Assembly (NCBI GenBank): GCA_038241115.1
Contig: JBBRGA010000017.1
Span: 1-34,663 of the forward strand
Reading direction: 5' to 3'
DNA from: JANYJJ01 sp038241115
Lineage (GTDB): Bacteria; Pseudomonadota; Gammaproteobacteria; Burkholderiales; Burkholderiaceae_C
DNA length: 34,663 nt
In this document: in pieces, positions 1 to 8,786 of the stretch
How the letters are laid out: each line of letters begins with the position of its first letter
Numbering within the stretch: position 1 is the first letter of the stretch
Translations under genes and position numbers: made by a program
The notes under the pieces: generated by a model
Seen by the model: the letters and a program-made list of their open reading frames with translations, nothing else
Told to the model about the DNA's origin: nothing
The model's database searches: none

Positions 1-1
1 C

Positions 2-643
2 TCAACCTCAACCTCAACCAGCACTGCGTCCATGACGGTCAGGGAGCGGCAGCTCGATTTCGTCCAGCGCAACACGGCCGCAGCGCGCGCCGCCGAAGTG
101 CAGACCGGCATTCCCGCCAGCTTCATGGTGGCGCAAGCCGCGCACGAATCGGGTTGGGGCCAACGAGACATTCGCAACGCCGACGGCAGCTCGTCGAACA
201 ATTTATTCGGCATCAAAGCCGGCGCCAACTGGACCGGTCCGGTGGCTGAGGTGATGACCACCGAGTACGTGGGCGGCAAGGCCCACAAGGTGATGGCGAA
301 GTTCAGATCGTATGAATCGGCCGATGCATCGTTTCGCGACTACGCCCGGCTCATGAAAGAGAGTCCTCGGTATGCCGGGGTGGTCGCGGGTGTGGCGGCG
401 GGTGTCTCGGCGGGGGTTGCGGCGGGGGTTGCAGCGGACAGGACCGCCGGTGCGGCACCCCAATCGACCGAAGGATTTCAGCTCACGGCGTACCACCCGC
501 GCTCGGCCGCCACCAGTGAGGCGAATGCGTCCAGATTCGCGCGCGGCTTGCAGGCCGCCGGCTACGCCACCGACCCGGCCTACGCCGACAAGCTCAGCCG
601 CGTCATCAACACCACCCTGCGCTTACAGCGCGTGGTGACTTGA
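2..643 (+). CDS. flgJ: Flagellar rod assembly protein / peptidoglycan hydrolase FlgJ, C-terminal part (5' truncated by window edge)
   Basis: This is the muramidase half of FlgJ, which in proteobacteria caps the growing rod in the periplasm and opens peptidoglycan for it. The frame is open from base 2 with no stop, so the N-terminal rod-capping domain (about 100 residues) lies outside the window; the ATG at 32 is probably internal. The first codons form a Ser-Thr repeat, consistent with the interdomain linker. The GH73-type domain shows AAHESGWG with the probable catalytic Glu (residue 39 from the ATG at 32), NLFGIKAG, and a C-terminal GLQAAGYATDPAYADKL typical of FlgJ. Between RYAGV and RFARGLQ sits an extra stretch of roughly 45 residues beginning with five GVxA units, not usual for the family. 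flgK follows after 31 bases. The identity is secure from sequence and context. Confidence 0.93.
   Translation, partial: STSTSTSTASMTVRERQLDFVQRNTAAARAAEVQTGIPASFMVAQAAHESGWGQRDIRNADGSSSNNLFGIKAGANWTGPVAEVMTTEYVGGKAHKVMAKFRSYESADASFRDYARLMKESPRYAGVVAGVAAGVSAGVAAGVAADRTAGAAPQSTEGFQLTAYHPRSAATSEANASRFARGLQAAGYATDPAYADKLSRVINTTLRLQRVVT
377..436 (+). repeat. In-frame 12-bp repeats coding five GVxA units in FlgJ
   Basis: Five consecutive four-residue units of the form Gly-Val-x-Ala are coded here by similar 12-base units. They form the first part of an insertion in the FlgJ muramidase domain. The repeat is probably prone to slippage in multiples of four codons, which would keep the frame. Confidence 0.75.
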
Positions 644-674
644 ACCTGATTGTTCAGAACTTGAAAGGCCACTG

Positions 675-2654
675 ATGCCCACCCTTATCAACATTGGGGC
701 GCGTGCGATGTTTGCCAACCAGGCAGCCTTGCAGGTCATTGGCAACAACATTGCCAACGTCAACACCGTGGGCTATTCGCGCCAGCAAGTCGAGGTGGCT
801 GCAGCGACCGCGCAGTTCACCGGCGCGGGCTATTTCGGCAAGGGCGTGGACGTGAAAACAGTCAGCCGCGCACACGACGAATTCTTGAGCCGCGAGGTCT
901 CGGTGTCGCGTGCGCAAAACACCGCAGACCTGTCGCGCTTGAGCCAACTGCAGCAATTGGAAAAAGTGTTTCCGCTGGGCGAGACGGGCTTGGGCCACGC
1001 CGTCAATCAATTCATCAGCGGCTTTGTCGATGTGGCCAATCAGCCCCAAGACTCGGCGGCGCGCCAAGTGGTGTTGTCGCGCGCAGAAGAAATGTCGGTG
1101 CGCTTTCGCAGCGCCGGTGAGCAGATCAACACCTTGCAAGATGGTGTGACGGTGGATTTGAAGACGTCTATCGGCAAGATCAACGACCTGGCGCAACGCT
1201 TTGCCGGACTGAATGCGCAGATCACCGGCTCGAAAAGCGCCGGTCACGTGCCCAACGATCTGATGGACCAGCGTGACCAGTTGCTGCGCGAGTTGAACGA
1301 CCAGGTGCAAGTCACCTCCATCACAGCCGACGACGGTTCGCTGAGCCTGTTTGTGGGCGGCGGCCAGAACCTGGTGTTGGGTGCAACCTCACAAGCTTTC
1401 ACCACCGTAGCCGACGAGTACGACGTGCACAAATTGCATGTCGCCCTCAGCGAAGGCAGCACCAAGCGCATTCTTCCCGATGCTCAAATGACCGGCGGTG
1501 CCATCGGCGGACTGCTGCGTTTTCAGTCGGAAGATTTGGTGGCGGCGCGCAACTTTTTGGGGCAGGTGGCATCGGCGGTGAGCGGTGCTGTGAACCAGCA
1601 ACAAGCCTTGGGCTTGAATTTGCAGGTTCCCGGTCAAGCGGGCGGACCGATTTTTTCTGTGGGCGCACCAGAAGTCTTGCCGTCCTCTCGCAACTCGGGC
1701 GCCGGTGTGTCGACGGTGAGCTTGCAAATTCTGGACGCCTCTCAGCTGCAGGCCAGTGACTACGATTTGCGTGCCTTGCCGGGTGGTGCAGCAGGCGAGT
1801 ACCTGCTCACCCGCATGAGTGACGGGCTGAAGCGTGAGGTGAAGTCGGGCTACCAGATCGACGGTTTTCAGCTCAACGTGGCAGCACCCCTTCCGGCGTC
1901 TGGCGACACGTTTTTGCTGCGCCCAGTGGGCGGTGCATCGGCCACCATCAAGCGTGTGCTCGACGACCCCCGTGGCATTGCCGCCGCGGCGCAGTTCACT
2001 GGTTTGGCCTCTGCCAGCAATTCGGGAACGGCGCGGGTGACGGACGTTCGTGCTGTCAATCCGGCGGCCGATCGCACTCTGTCAGCCAGCATCAAATTCA
2101 CGTCCACCACCGGCGCCTACGACTGGGAATTGCGCAACGCCAGCAACGTCTTGACGTCCAGCGGTTCGGGCACTTTGGTGGCAGGTCAACCTATCGCGCT
2201 GAACGGTTGGAAGATGCAGGTCAGCGGTTCGCCGCAGGTCGGCGACACGCTGAAAGTGACGCCCACCGCCTTTCCCGCCGGAAATAACGGAAATGCCACC
2301 GCGCTGACGGGTCTTCGAGATCTGGACATGGTGGGCCGCCGAAGTCCAGACGTCATCAACCTGGCCAGTTTGCCCACAGGCTTGGCCTCCATCGGCACCG
2401 GCGACACCTTCACCGATGCTTACTCCAACGCCCTGGCCGACATCGGGGTGCGCGTGCAAACGCAGCGCACCGCAGCATCGATTTCAAGCAGCGTGCTGGC
2501 CGACTCTGAAAGCGCCCGTTCGTCGCAAGCAGGCGTCAATCTGGACGAAGAGGCGGCCCGGCTTATTCAATACCAACAGGCCTATCAGGCCTGCGCCAAG
2601 ATCATTCAGGTGGCGCAGAGCACCTTCGAGACACTGCTGCAAATTGCGCGCTGA
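675..2654 (+). CDS. flgK: Flagellar hook-associated protein 1 FlgK
   Basis: FlgK forms, with FlgL, the junction between the flagellar hook and filament; it is exported by the flagellar type III system. The 659-residue product starts PTLINIGARAMFANQAAL and carries the flagellar rod-protein signature NNIANVNTVGYSRQQVEV at residues about 24-41. The C-terminus has the matching coiled-coil end (VNLDEEAARLIQYQQAYQA, then AKIIQVAQSTFETLL) that packs against the N-terminal helix in the D0/D1 domain. The length is in the upper part of the usual range because of a large variable middle. The ATG at 675 is preceded by GAAAGG at a good distance. It lies 31 bases after flgJ and 61 bases before flgL, so the three genes are probably one operon. 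Identity is secure. Confidence 0.97.
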   Translation: MPTLINIGARAMFANQAALQVIGNNIANVNTVGYSRQQVEVAAATAQFTGAGYFGKGVDVKTVSRAHDEFLSREVSVSRAQNTADLSRLSQLQQLEKVFPLGETGLGHAVNQFISGFVDVANQPQDSAARQVVLSRAEEMSVRFRSAGEQINTLQDGVTVDLKTSIGKINDLAQRFAGLNAQITGSKSAGHVPNDLMDQRDQLLRELNDQVQVTSITADDGSLSLFVGGGQNLVLGATSQAFTTVADEYDVHKLHVALSEGSTKRILPDAQMTGGAIGGLLRFQSEDLVAARNFLGQVASAVSGAVNQQQALGLNLQVPGQAGGPIFSVGAPEVLPSSRNSGAGVSTVSLQILDASQLQASDYDLRALPGGAAGEYLLTRMSDGLKREVKSGYQIDGFQLNVAAPLPASGDTFLLRPVGGASATIKRVLDDPRGIAAAAQFTGLASASNSGTARVTDVRAVNPAADRTLSASIKFTSTTGAYDWELRNASNVLTSSGSGTLVAGQPIALNGWKMQVSGSPQVGDTLKVTPTAFPAGNNGNATALTGLRDLDMVGRRSPDVINLASLPTGLASIGTGDTFTDAYSNALADIGVRVQTQRTAASISSSVLADSESARSSQAGVNLDEEAARLIQYQQAYQACAKIIQVAQSTFETLLQIAR

Positions 2655-2715
2655 GTCTTGACGCGCACCGCTTTCATTCCACGTTTCAGCCCATGTTTCA
2701 CCCGAGGCCTTGACC

Positions 2716-3921
2716 ATGCGAATTAGCACCGCCAATGCGTACACCGCATCGATAGACAACTTGTTGCAGCGTCAGCGCGACATGTCGGATTCGCAGGTTC
2801 AACTCACCAGCGGCAAGCGCCTGTCGCGGGCCAGCGACGACCCGGCCGCCGCCGCCCGTGCCGAACGCGCGTTGGCCAGTGCCACCCGCGTCGAGGCCAG
2901 CCAGCGTGGTGTGCAAGCCAGCGAAGTTCTCATGATCCAGTCTGAAGGCGCGCTGGCTGACGCGGGCGATTTGTTGCAGCGCGCGCGCGAATTGATGGTC
3001 GCGGCTGGCAACGCGACATACAGCGACAAAGAGCGCCTCATCACTTCCAACGAGCTGCGTTCGGTGCGCGAGCAATTGTTGGTGGTGGCCAACCGAACCG
3101 ATGGTGGTCGTGGCTATCTGTTCGGCGGTCAGGGCTCCAGCACACCGCCTTTTGTCGACACGCCCAGCGGCGTGCAGTTTCGCGGCACCGCAGGGCAAGC
3201 GGTCGCTGCCGACGGCGAGCGCTTGCCGCTGACCCTGGACGGGCAGGACATCTGGATGCAAACCCGCACCGGCAACGGCGTGTTCGAAACGCGCGCCAAC
3301 GTGAGCGCTGGTGCGGCCTGGATCGACAGCGGCGGCGTCACCAATCCGTCGCTGGTGACGGGTTCAACCTACACCATCAACTTTTCGGGCGCGCCCGGAG
3401 CGCTCACCTATTCCATTTTGAAAGACGGCCTTGCCACGGCACAAACCAATGTGGCGTTCGCGCCCTCGAACGGTGGCGTGTCCATAGATATTGACGGCGT
3501 GGCCGCCAATATCAAAGGCGCACCTTTGGCCGGTGATCAATTCCAGTTCGTTCCGTCCACGCCGAGCATGTCCGTTTTCGATGCGCTCGACAAAGCCGTG
3601 GCCGACCTGGCTTTGCCCAGTCTGACGGCTTCCAATCGCGCGCAATTGAACGGCAACAGCCTGACCCACATCGACGCCGCTTTATCGCGCTTGACCGTTT
3701 CACGGGCTGAGGTGGGAAACACCTTGAATCAAATTGAAAGCACCGGCTCGCGCTTGGCCTCGCAAAAACTGCAAGCCGTCAGCGAGCGTTCCAACGCGGA
3801 GGACTTGGACATGGTCGAGGCCATCTCGAAGTTCCAAAACAAGCAAAGCGGCTACGATGCGGCGCTGAAGTCTTACGCCATGGTTCAGAAGCTTTCGCTT
3901 TTCAATTACGTCAACGCGTGA
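2716..3921 (+). CDS. flgL: Flagellar hook-associated protein 3 FlgL
   Basis: FlgL is the second hook-filament junction protein, related to flagellin. The 401-residue product begins MRISTANAYTASIDNLL and has the flagellin-type N-terminal helix with SSQ-like DSQVQLTSGKRLSRASDDP at about residues 26-44. The C-terminal helix (DLDMVEAISKFQNKQSGYDAALKSY) resembles the flagellin C-terminus. I chose ATG 2716 rather than TTG 2710 because a GAGG ribosome site at 2704-2707 is correctly spaced for the ATG but too close to the TTG, and because FlgL proteins normally begin Met-Arg-Ile. The gene follows flgK in the usual flgJKL order. Identity is secure. Confidence 0.95.
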   Translation: MRISTANAYTASIDNLLQRQRDMSDSQVQLTSGKRLSRASDDPAAAARAERALASATRVEASQRGVQASEVLMIQSEGALADAGDLLQRARELMVAAGNATYSDKERLITSNELRSVREQLLVVANRTDGGRGYLFGGQGSSTPPFVDTPSGVQFRGTAGQAVAADGERLPLTLDGQDIWMQTRTGNGVFETRANVSAGAAWIDSGGVTNPSLVTGSTYTINFSGAPGALTYSILKDGLATAQTNVAFAPSNGGVSIDIDGVAANIKGAPLAGDQFQFVPSTPSMSVFDALDKAVADLALPSLTASNRAQLNGNSLTHIDAALSRLTVSRAEVGNTLNQIESTGSRLASQKLQAVSERSNAEDLDMVEAISKFQNKQSGYDAALKSYAMVQKLSLFNYVNA

Positions 3922-3951
3922 TTCACGACACAGCCCCCCAAGACTGCCCCC

Positions 3952-5220
3952 ATGAACGCTTCTGCCCTTGCTTCCACATACGGTTCGCTCAACAGCGATC
4001 CCATCATCTTGGGCCAAGTGGCTTTGTGCTACTCGCCGTTCATCGACCGTCATCGCGCCGTCACCGCCACCCGCTTGACGGTGTTTCCGCTGCACCCCGA
4101 AATCAGGCTCGACGCCTCGCAGTTGCTGCACGCCATTGGCACGGTGTGGCCGTCGGACGGCGGCAAGGTGTCGCTCAACATTGCCAGCGAAAGTTTGCTG
4201 CAGAATCTTCTGCAGGCGGGGCCCAGCGCCAACCTGATGGTCGAAGTGCCGGCCTTCATGGCATGCGACCCTGTCAACACCGCCGCGCTGATTGCTTTGC
4301 ACGCTCGGGGCAATGTGTTGTTGCTCAAAGGCGTGCCACTTGGCAAGCTGCCGCGCGAAGTGTTGCCATGCTTCAAGTACGCCATCATTGAACTCAGCGA
4401 CGACCGGCGTGCAAACCAGACCGCCGCTCAGCGAGCCGCCGTCGAGGCCAGCGTGGAGCGCAGCATTCCACATGTGCAAAGCGGCATCACCAACATGGCC
4501 GAACTGGACGCCTGCTTCGAGCGCGGCGCCACGGCCGTCTTGGGTTGGCCCATTGATGAATCTGTGTCAGACCCGACATCGGCCGTCGCAAGAGCCGCCA
4601 AAAAAGCGGGCGAAACAGACATCCAGGTGATCGTTGAACTGATCCACCGCGTTGACAAGGGCGACTCTTACGAGCGCATGGAGCAAACCCTCAAGCGCGA
4701 CCCCACGCTGGCGTTCAAGCTCATGCGCTACATCAACTCACCGGCCTTTGGCTTGTCGGTCGAGATCAGCTCGTTCCGTCACGCCATCATGCTGCTCGGT
4801 CACCAGCGGCTAAAGCGCTGGTTGGCGCTTTTGTTGGCCAACGCCAGCAAAGACCAAAACCTCAAGCCGGTGATGTTCGCGGCGGTGCGCCGAGGCTTGT
4901 TCATGGAAGAGCTGGTGCGGAGCAGCAGCGACGAAGAAATGCGCAACGAGATGTTCATTTGCGGCGTTTTTTCATTGCTCGACCGGATGTTTCATCAGCC
5001 ATTTTCGGTACTGCTCAACACCATTCCGGTGCCTGATGCTGTGCGCCAGGCTTTGATCGATAGCGCCGGCCCATACCAGCCCTATCTGGAGCTGGTGCGT
5101 GCCGTGGAATCGGAGTCGTTGTATGACTTTCGCAGCGCCGCAGACAACCTGATGCTCAGCGTGGCCGAGATCAATCGCGCACAACTGCGCGCGCTCAATG
5201 TGGCAGCGCAACTTGACTGA
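3952..5220 (+). CDS. HDOD-domain signalling protein with degenerate EAL-like N-terminus
   Basis: The 422-residue product resembles the EAL-HDOD (YuxH-like) class of signalling proteins. The C-terminal half, about residues 215-400, fits an HDOD domain: VIVELIHRVDKGDSYERMEQ, then LKRDPTLAFKLMRYINSPAF followed by an ISSFRHAIMLLGHQRLKRW core. The N-terminal 200 residues align in layout with an EAL domain (substrate barrel, then a GITNMAELDACFERGATAV end like the last EAL helices), but the catalytic ExLxR motif and metal ligands are not visible, so c-di-GMP hydrolysis is unlikely. HDOD proteins generally act as protein-interaction adaptors in motility, biofilm or stress signalling. It starts 30 bases after flgL and ends inside the start of the kinase gene, so it is likely co-transcribed with both. 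No ribosome site is obvious before the ATG. Confidence 0.85.
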   Translation: MNASALASTYGSLNSDPIILGQVALCYSPFIDRHRAVTATRLTVFPLHPEIRLDASQLLHAIGTVWPSDGGKVSLNIASESLLQNLLQAGPSANLMVEVPAFMACDPVNTAALIALHARGNVLLLKGVPLGKLPREVLPCFKYAIIELSDDRRANQTAAQRAAVEASVERSIPHVQSGITNMAELDACFERGATAVLGWPIDESVSDPTSAVARAAKKAGETDIQVIVELIHRVDKGDSYERMEQTLKRDPTLAFKLMRYINSPAFGLSVEISSFRHAIMLLGHQRLKRWLALLLANASKDQNLKPVMFAAVRRGLFMEELVRSSSDEEMRNEMFICGVFSLLDRMFHQPFSVLLNTIPVPDAVRQALIDSAGPYQPYLELVRAVESESLYDFRSAADNLMLSVAEINRAQLRALNVAAQLD

Positions 5221-8200
5221 CACACAGGGTGCAGTTCACGGCAAGCGCATCGACGAAGCCCTGAATCTGCACTGGGAGTCGGCGTTTCCCTGTTTCTTGC
5301 AAGACGTTGATTTCAAGCTGATCGACTTCAACGACGCCTACCTCGGTTTCACCGGTTACCGCGCAGACCAGTTGCTGGGTCGTGACCCGCTCTTCATGTT
5401 CCCCGAAGTCGACCGTGCGCTTCACACGGTGTGGCGGCGGCAGTGGCTGGAGCGTGTGCAGCGCCGCATGCCTGCTCTCTTGACTGAGCACCGCTTGGTG
5501 GACGCCCAGGGCTGCGAGCGCTGGTACCGGGCCTCCATGCAGGTGCTGACAGACCCTCACGCAGGCACGGCTTACCTCGGCGTGCTGCAAGACAGCACCG
5601 CTGAGCACGTGGCCCGAGAACGCGCCGATCGCTCGGCCCTGGAGCTTGACGACTGGTTCGGACTGAGCCCGGTGGGCATGGTGCTGTTTGACCAAAGTGG
5701 CTTGTTGGTACGCACCAATCCGGCCTTTGAGGCCCTGGTGGGCAGCGCGCCCGCGCTGATGTCGCAGGCCCCTGGTGCACTGCAGGAATTGTTGGCGTGG
5801 ACACCGGTGGCTGCCGGCTCGGGTGTGGATCAGGTTTCAGGCGCCCCCTCAGCGCGCCTGCAAGTCGGTGGCAAGCCGGTGGTGACACGCGGCTGGTTGC
5901 CCAATCCACTGGGCGGTCAACGGCGCTTGCAAGCCAGCGTGCGCTGCTACCTGACTGCGCTGGGTCAGCGCCGTTACATGGGGGTGGTGGAAGACCGCAG
6001 CATGGAAGAAGAGCGCGATTTGGCGCAGGTGCAAATTGGCGCCCTGATGCAAACCGCTGGTGTTGGCTTGGCCACCTTTGCCGAAACTCCGGGTTGGGTG
6101 CGCCAACGAAGCTCGGGCATTGCCAGCGGCGACGTGACGGCGTTGGCCTCGCAAGCCGCAGCGCCTGTGGCCGGCAGGAAGCCGCAGAACAGCGCCGCTT
6201 TGCAATCCATCAGCCGCGACATGGTGCTGCCGTCTTCATTGGCCGAATACGAGCGCCTGCAAAACGCGCTGCGCACCGACACCGGCGCCGAAGTGCGCTA
6301 CGCCATCAGCCACCCGGAGCTGGGTGAGCGCTGGCTGCTCACCCGGGTCGAACCGGCGCGCTTGGCGTCCGGCAAGCGCACCACGTCGGTGGTCACGCTC
6401 GACATCACCGAGCAGCAACTGGCGCAGCGTCGCAGCGAACAACTGTTGTTCGAGATGAGCACCATTTTGGAGAGCGGCACTGCCGGTATTGCCTACCTGC
6501 GCGGCGACGTGCTGGTGCGGTGCAACCGGCGCTTTCAGGCGATGTTGGGAATGCGCCGCAGGGTGCCCGCCGGGAGCAGTTTGGAGGCGTTGTTTGGGCA
6601 TGACGCCAAGGCGCAGAGCGTGGCGGCTGCCACCGTGCAGGCCTTGGCTGAAGGCACGGTGTTTGAGACCGAGCTGGAAGTGCCGTCGTCCAGAAATACG
6701 TTCAAAAACTCGGCTGAAAATGAGTCGCAAAGCGCGTCCAGTGCACCGGGGCGTGGCTCGCGCTGGTATGCGCTGTCGGTGCGGCGCACGGGCCTGCGGT
6801 CAGAGAAAATTGAAGCCATCGCGGTGCTGTCTGACGTGACCCGGCTTAAAACCCAGCAAATGGAGCTGGAAATCCTGGCGCGTGACCGGGAGCTGATGTT
6901 CAGCCTGTCGGGCGTGGGAATTGCGTTTTTGCGCGACGGCCGAATCCAGCGCGCCAACGACGCATTTGCTTTGCTGTCAGGCCACAGCGCAGCAGATTTG
7001 GCAGGCTTGCCCACCGACGCGGTCTTTTCCAGCAAGTCCGAGTTCGAGCGCTCCAACAGCGTGGTGGAAACCAGTTTGCGGGAAGCCGGGCGTTGGGTGG
7101 GTGAGCGTCAATTGCGCCGTGCCGATGGCCGCTTGTTGTGGGTTCAGGTGAGCAAACGTCTGGTGCATCAAGGCGACTTGTCGGGCGGCATCATCGCCTC
7201 GTATGTGAACGTCGACGACAGGCACCGTGCCGCGCAGGCGGTGGCGCTGCAGGCCGAGCGCACGCGGGCCATTCTGGATTCTGTTCTGGTCGGCATCGTC
7301 ACCGTCGGGCCACACGGCATCGAGTGGATGAACAGCTCGGCGCGGCGCATGTTTGGCGGCGAGTTGGCTGACTTCCTGAACCTGCCGATCAGTACCGTCG
7401 CCACGCCCGAGGCTGAGCATCCGTTTCGGCAAACGCAGTACATCGACGAATTGACGCAGGGCCGTGCCGAGACGTTCGAGTGCCGCGTTAAAGCGCGCGA
7501 TGGCCGCGAGTTTTGGGTGGTCGGCAATGCGGTGGCCACCGGCTACGGTGCGATGGGCCGACAGCTCACCTATGCGCTGCTCGACATCGAACGCCGGCGC
7601 AGCGCCGAAGCGCGCATTGCCGAGGCGCAGGCCTCGTTGCAACGCATCATCGAAGCCGCGCCGATGGCCATCACCCTGCGCGATGCGCGCAGCTTGCGCA
7701 TCGTGCAAGCCAACGCGGTGGCGGCTGGCATCGCGGGCCTGAGCATCGCCTCCATGATCGGGCGCAGCCCTGAAGAGTTGTTCAAACCCGAAGTTGCTGC
7801 GCAGCGTCGCGCCGACATGCAGGCCGCTTTGGCCTCTGCGGAGGTGACCAAACGCGAATACCGCGCCGAGTCCAACGGCGAGACTCGCGTGTGGGACGCG
7901 CGCTACCTGTCGCTGTCTGCGCCCGGTGAAGCGCCGGACACCTTGCTGCTGGTGGCCACCGACGTGACTGAGCAACGTGTTGCTCAAGACGCCAAGTTCG
8001 ACGCTGCCATTGCGCAGCGCGACATGCTGGTCAAGGAAGTGCATCACCGCATCAAAAACAACCTGCAAGGTGTCGCCGGCTTGCTGCAACAAATTGGTGT
8101 GCGCCGCCCCGAGGTGGCGGGTTTGATGTCGGAGGTGGTTGGTCAGGTGCAGGCCATCGCGCAGGTTTACGGACTGCAAGTCGGTATCACCGGGCCGCTG

Positions 8201-8701
8201 CGGGCCGTCAGCGTGGTCGAGGCGATTGCAGGCTCGGTGCAGCGTACTTTTGGGCGCGACATTGCCTTCCAGGTGCGAGGCGAGCAGTCCGACGGGACTG
8301 ACGAGTCCATGCTTTGGGTTTTTCCCGAAGCCGAATCCATTCCCATCGCGCTGACGCTGAACGAACTGCTGACCAACGCCGTGAAGCACTGCACCGGCGC
8401 TGTCGTCGGTGATGCCGTCGATGCAGGTGACGCCCGCGCTGCCGCCGATTCGGATGCCGGCGTCGTCACGTGCACCCTGATTTGCGGCGATGCGGGCTTG
8501 CGCGTGATCATCGCCAACCCCGGCTTGTTGCCCGAAGGCTTCAATCTGGCGCGCTTTCCGGGTGGCGTCTCGGGGCTGGGTTTGGTGCGCGCGTTGCTGC
8601 CCAGGCGCAGCGCCACCTTGACCCTGCAGCAAGACGGTCGTCGGGTGATCGCCACAGTCACCTTGGCCCCGCCAGGTGTCCTGAAAGTATTGCGCGCCTG
8701 A
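5198..8701 (+). CDS. Multi-PAS sensor histidine kinase, HisKA_2 type
   Basis: The 1167-residue protein has no clear membrane segment, so it is probably a cytosolic sensor. I see about seven PAS-like units from residue 25 to 940, several closed by the usual DIT/DVT-type end (VVTLDITEQQLAQRR, VLSDVTRLKTQQ, VATDVTEQRVAQ). The second and third are poorly conserved. A HisKA_2 dimerisation domain follows, with KEVHHRIKNNLQ and probable phosphoacceptor His950. The ATP-binding domain has LTLNELLTNAVKHC (N box, about 1050-1065) and GGVSGLGLVRALL (G box, about 1122). HisKA_2 kinases often pair with ANTAR regulators, and exactly such a gene follows 85 bases downstream. The ATG at 5198 lies inside the HDOD gene (23-base overlap) with no clear ribosome site, suggesting translational coupling; TTG 5213 is an alternative. 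The signal sensed cannot be read from the sequence. Confidence 0.9.
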   Translation: MWQRNLTDTQGAVHGKRIDEALNLHWESAFPCFLQDVDFKLIDFNDAYLGFTGYRADQLLGRDPLFMFPEVDRALHTVWRRQWLERVQRRMPALLTEHRLVDAQGCERWYRASMQVLTDPHAGTAYLGVLQDSTAEHVARERADRSALELDDWFGLSPVGMVLFDQSGLLVRTNPAFEALVGSAPALMSQAPGALQELLAWTPVAAGSGVDQVSGAPSARLQVGGKPVVTRGWLPNPLGGQRRLQASVRCYLTALGQRRYMGVVEDRSMEEERDLAQVQIGALMQTAGVGLATFAETPGWVRQRSSGIASGDVTALASQAAAPVAGRKPQNSAALQSISRDMVLPSSLAEYERLQNALRTDTGAEVRYAISHPELGERWLLTRVEPARLASGKRTTSVVTLDITEQQLAQRRSEQLLFEMSTILESGTAGIAYLRGDVLVRCNRRFQAMLGMRRRVPAGSSLEALFGHDAKAQSVAAATVQALAEGTVFETELEVPSSRNTFKNSAENESQSASSAPGRGSRWYALSVRRTGLRSEKIEAIAVLSDVTRLKTQQMELEILARDRELMFSLSGVGIAFLRDGRIQRANDAFALLSGHSAADLAGLPTDAVFSSKSEFERSNSVVETSLREAGRWVGERQLRRADGRLLWVQVSKRLVHQGDLSGGIIASYVNVDDRHRAAQAVALQAERTRAILDSVLVGIVTVGPHGIEWMNSSARRMFGGELADFLNLPISTVATPEAEHPFRQTQYIDELTQGRAETFECRVKARDGREFWVVGNAVATGYGAMGRQLTYALLDIERRRSAEARIAEAQASLQRIIEAAPMAITLRDARSLRIVQANAVAAGIAGLSIASMIGRSPEELFKPEVAAQRRADMQAALASAEVTKREYRAESNGETRVWDARYLSLSAPGEAPDTLLLVATDVTEQRVAQDAKFDAAIAQRDMLVKEVHHRIKNNLQGVAGLLQQIGVRRPEVAGLMSEVVGQVQAIAQVYGLQVGITGPLRAVSVVEAIAGSVQRTFGRDIAFQVRGEQSDGTDESMLWVFPEAESIPIALTLNELLTNAVKHCTGAVVGDAVDAGDARAAADSDAGVVTCTLICGDAGLRVIIANPGLLPEGFNLARFPGGVSGLGLVRALLPRRSATLTLQQDGRRVIATVTLAPPGVLKVLRA

Positions 8702-8786
8702 ACTTCTGTCGGAACCTTTGCTGACGGCCTTTGCATCAGCGGCCCACAATCAGGCGTAATGTCAAGATCCTCGAACAGGTTGCAAC

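Noticed and set aside
6977..8749. 590-codon open frame on the minus strand opposite the histidine kinase
   Set aside because: It is antisense to clear PAS, HisKA_2 and ATPase motifs, its product is rich in His, Gln, Arg and Gly without any recognisable domain, and it is explained by codon bias of a high-GC gene.
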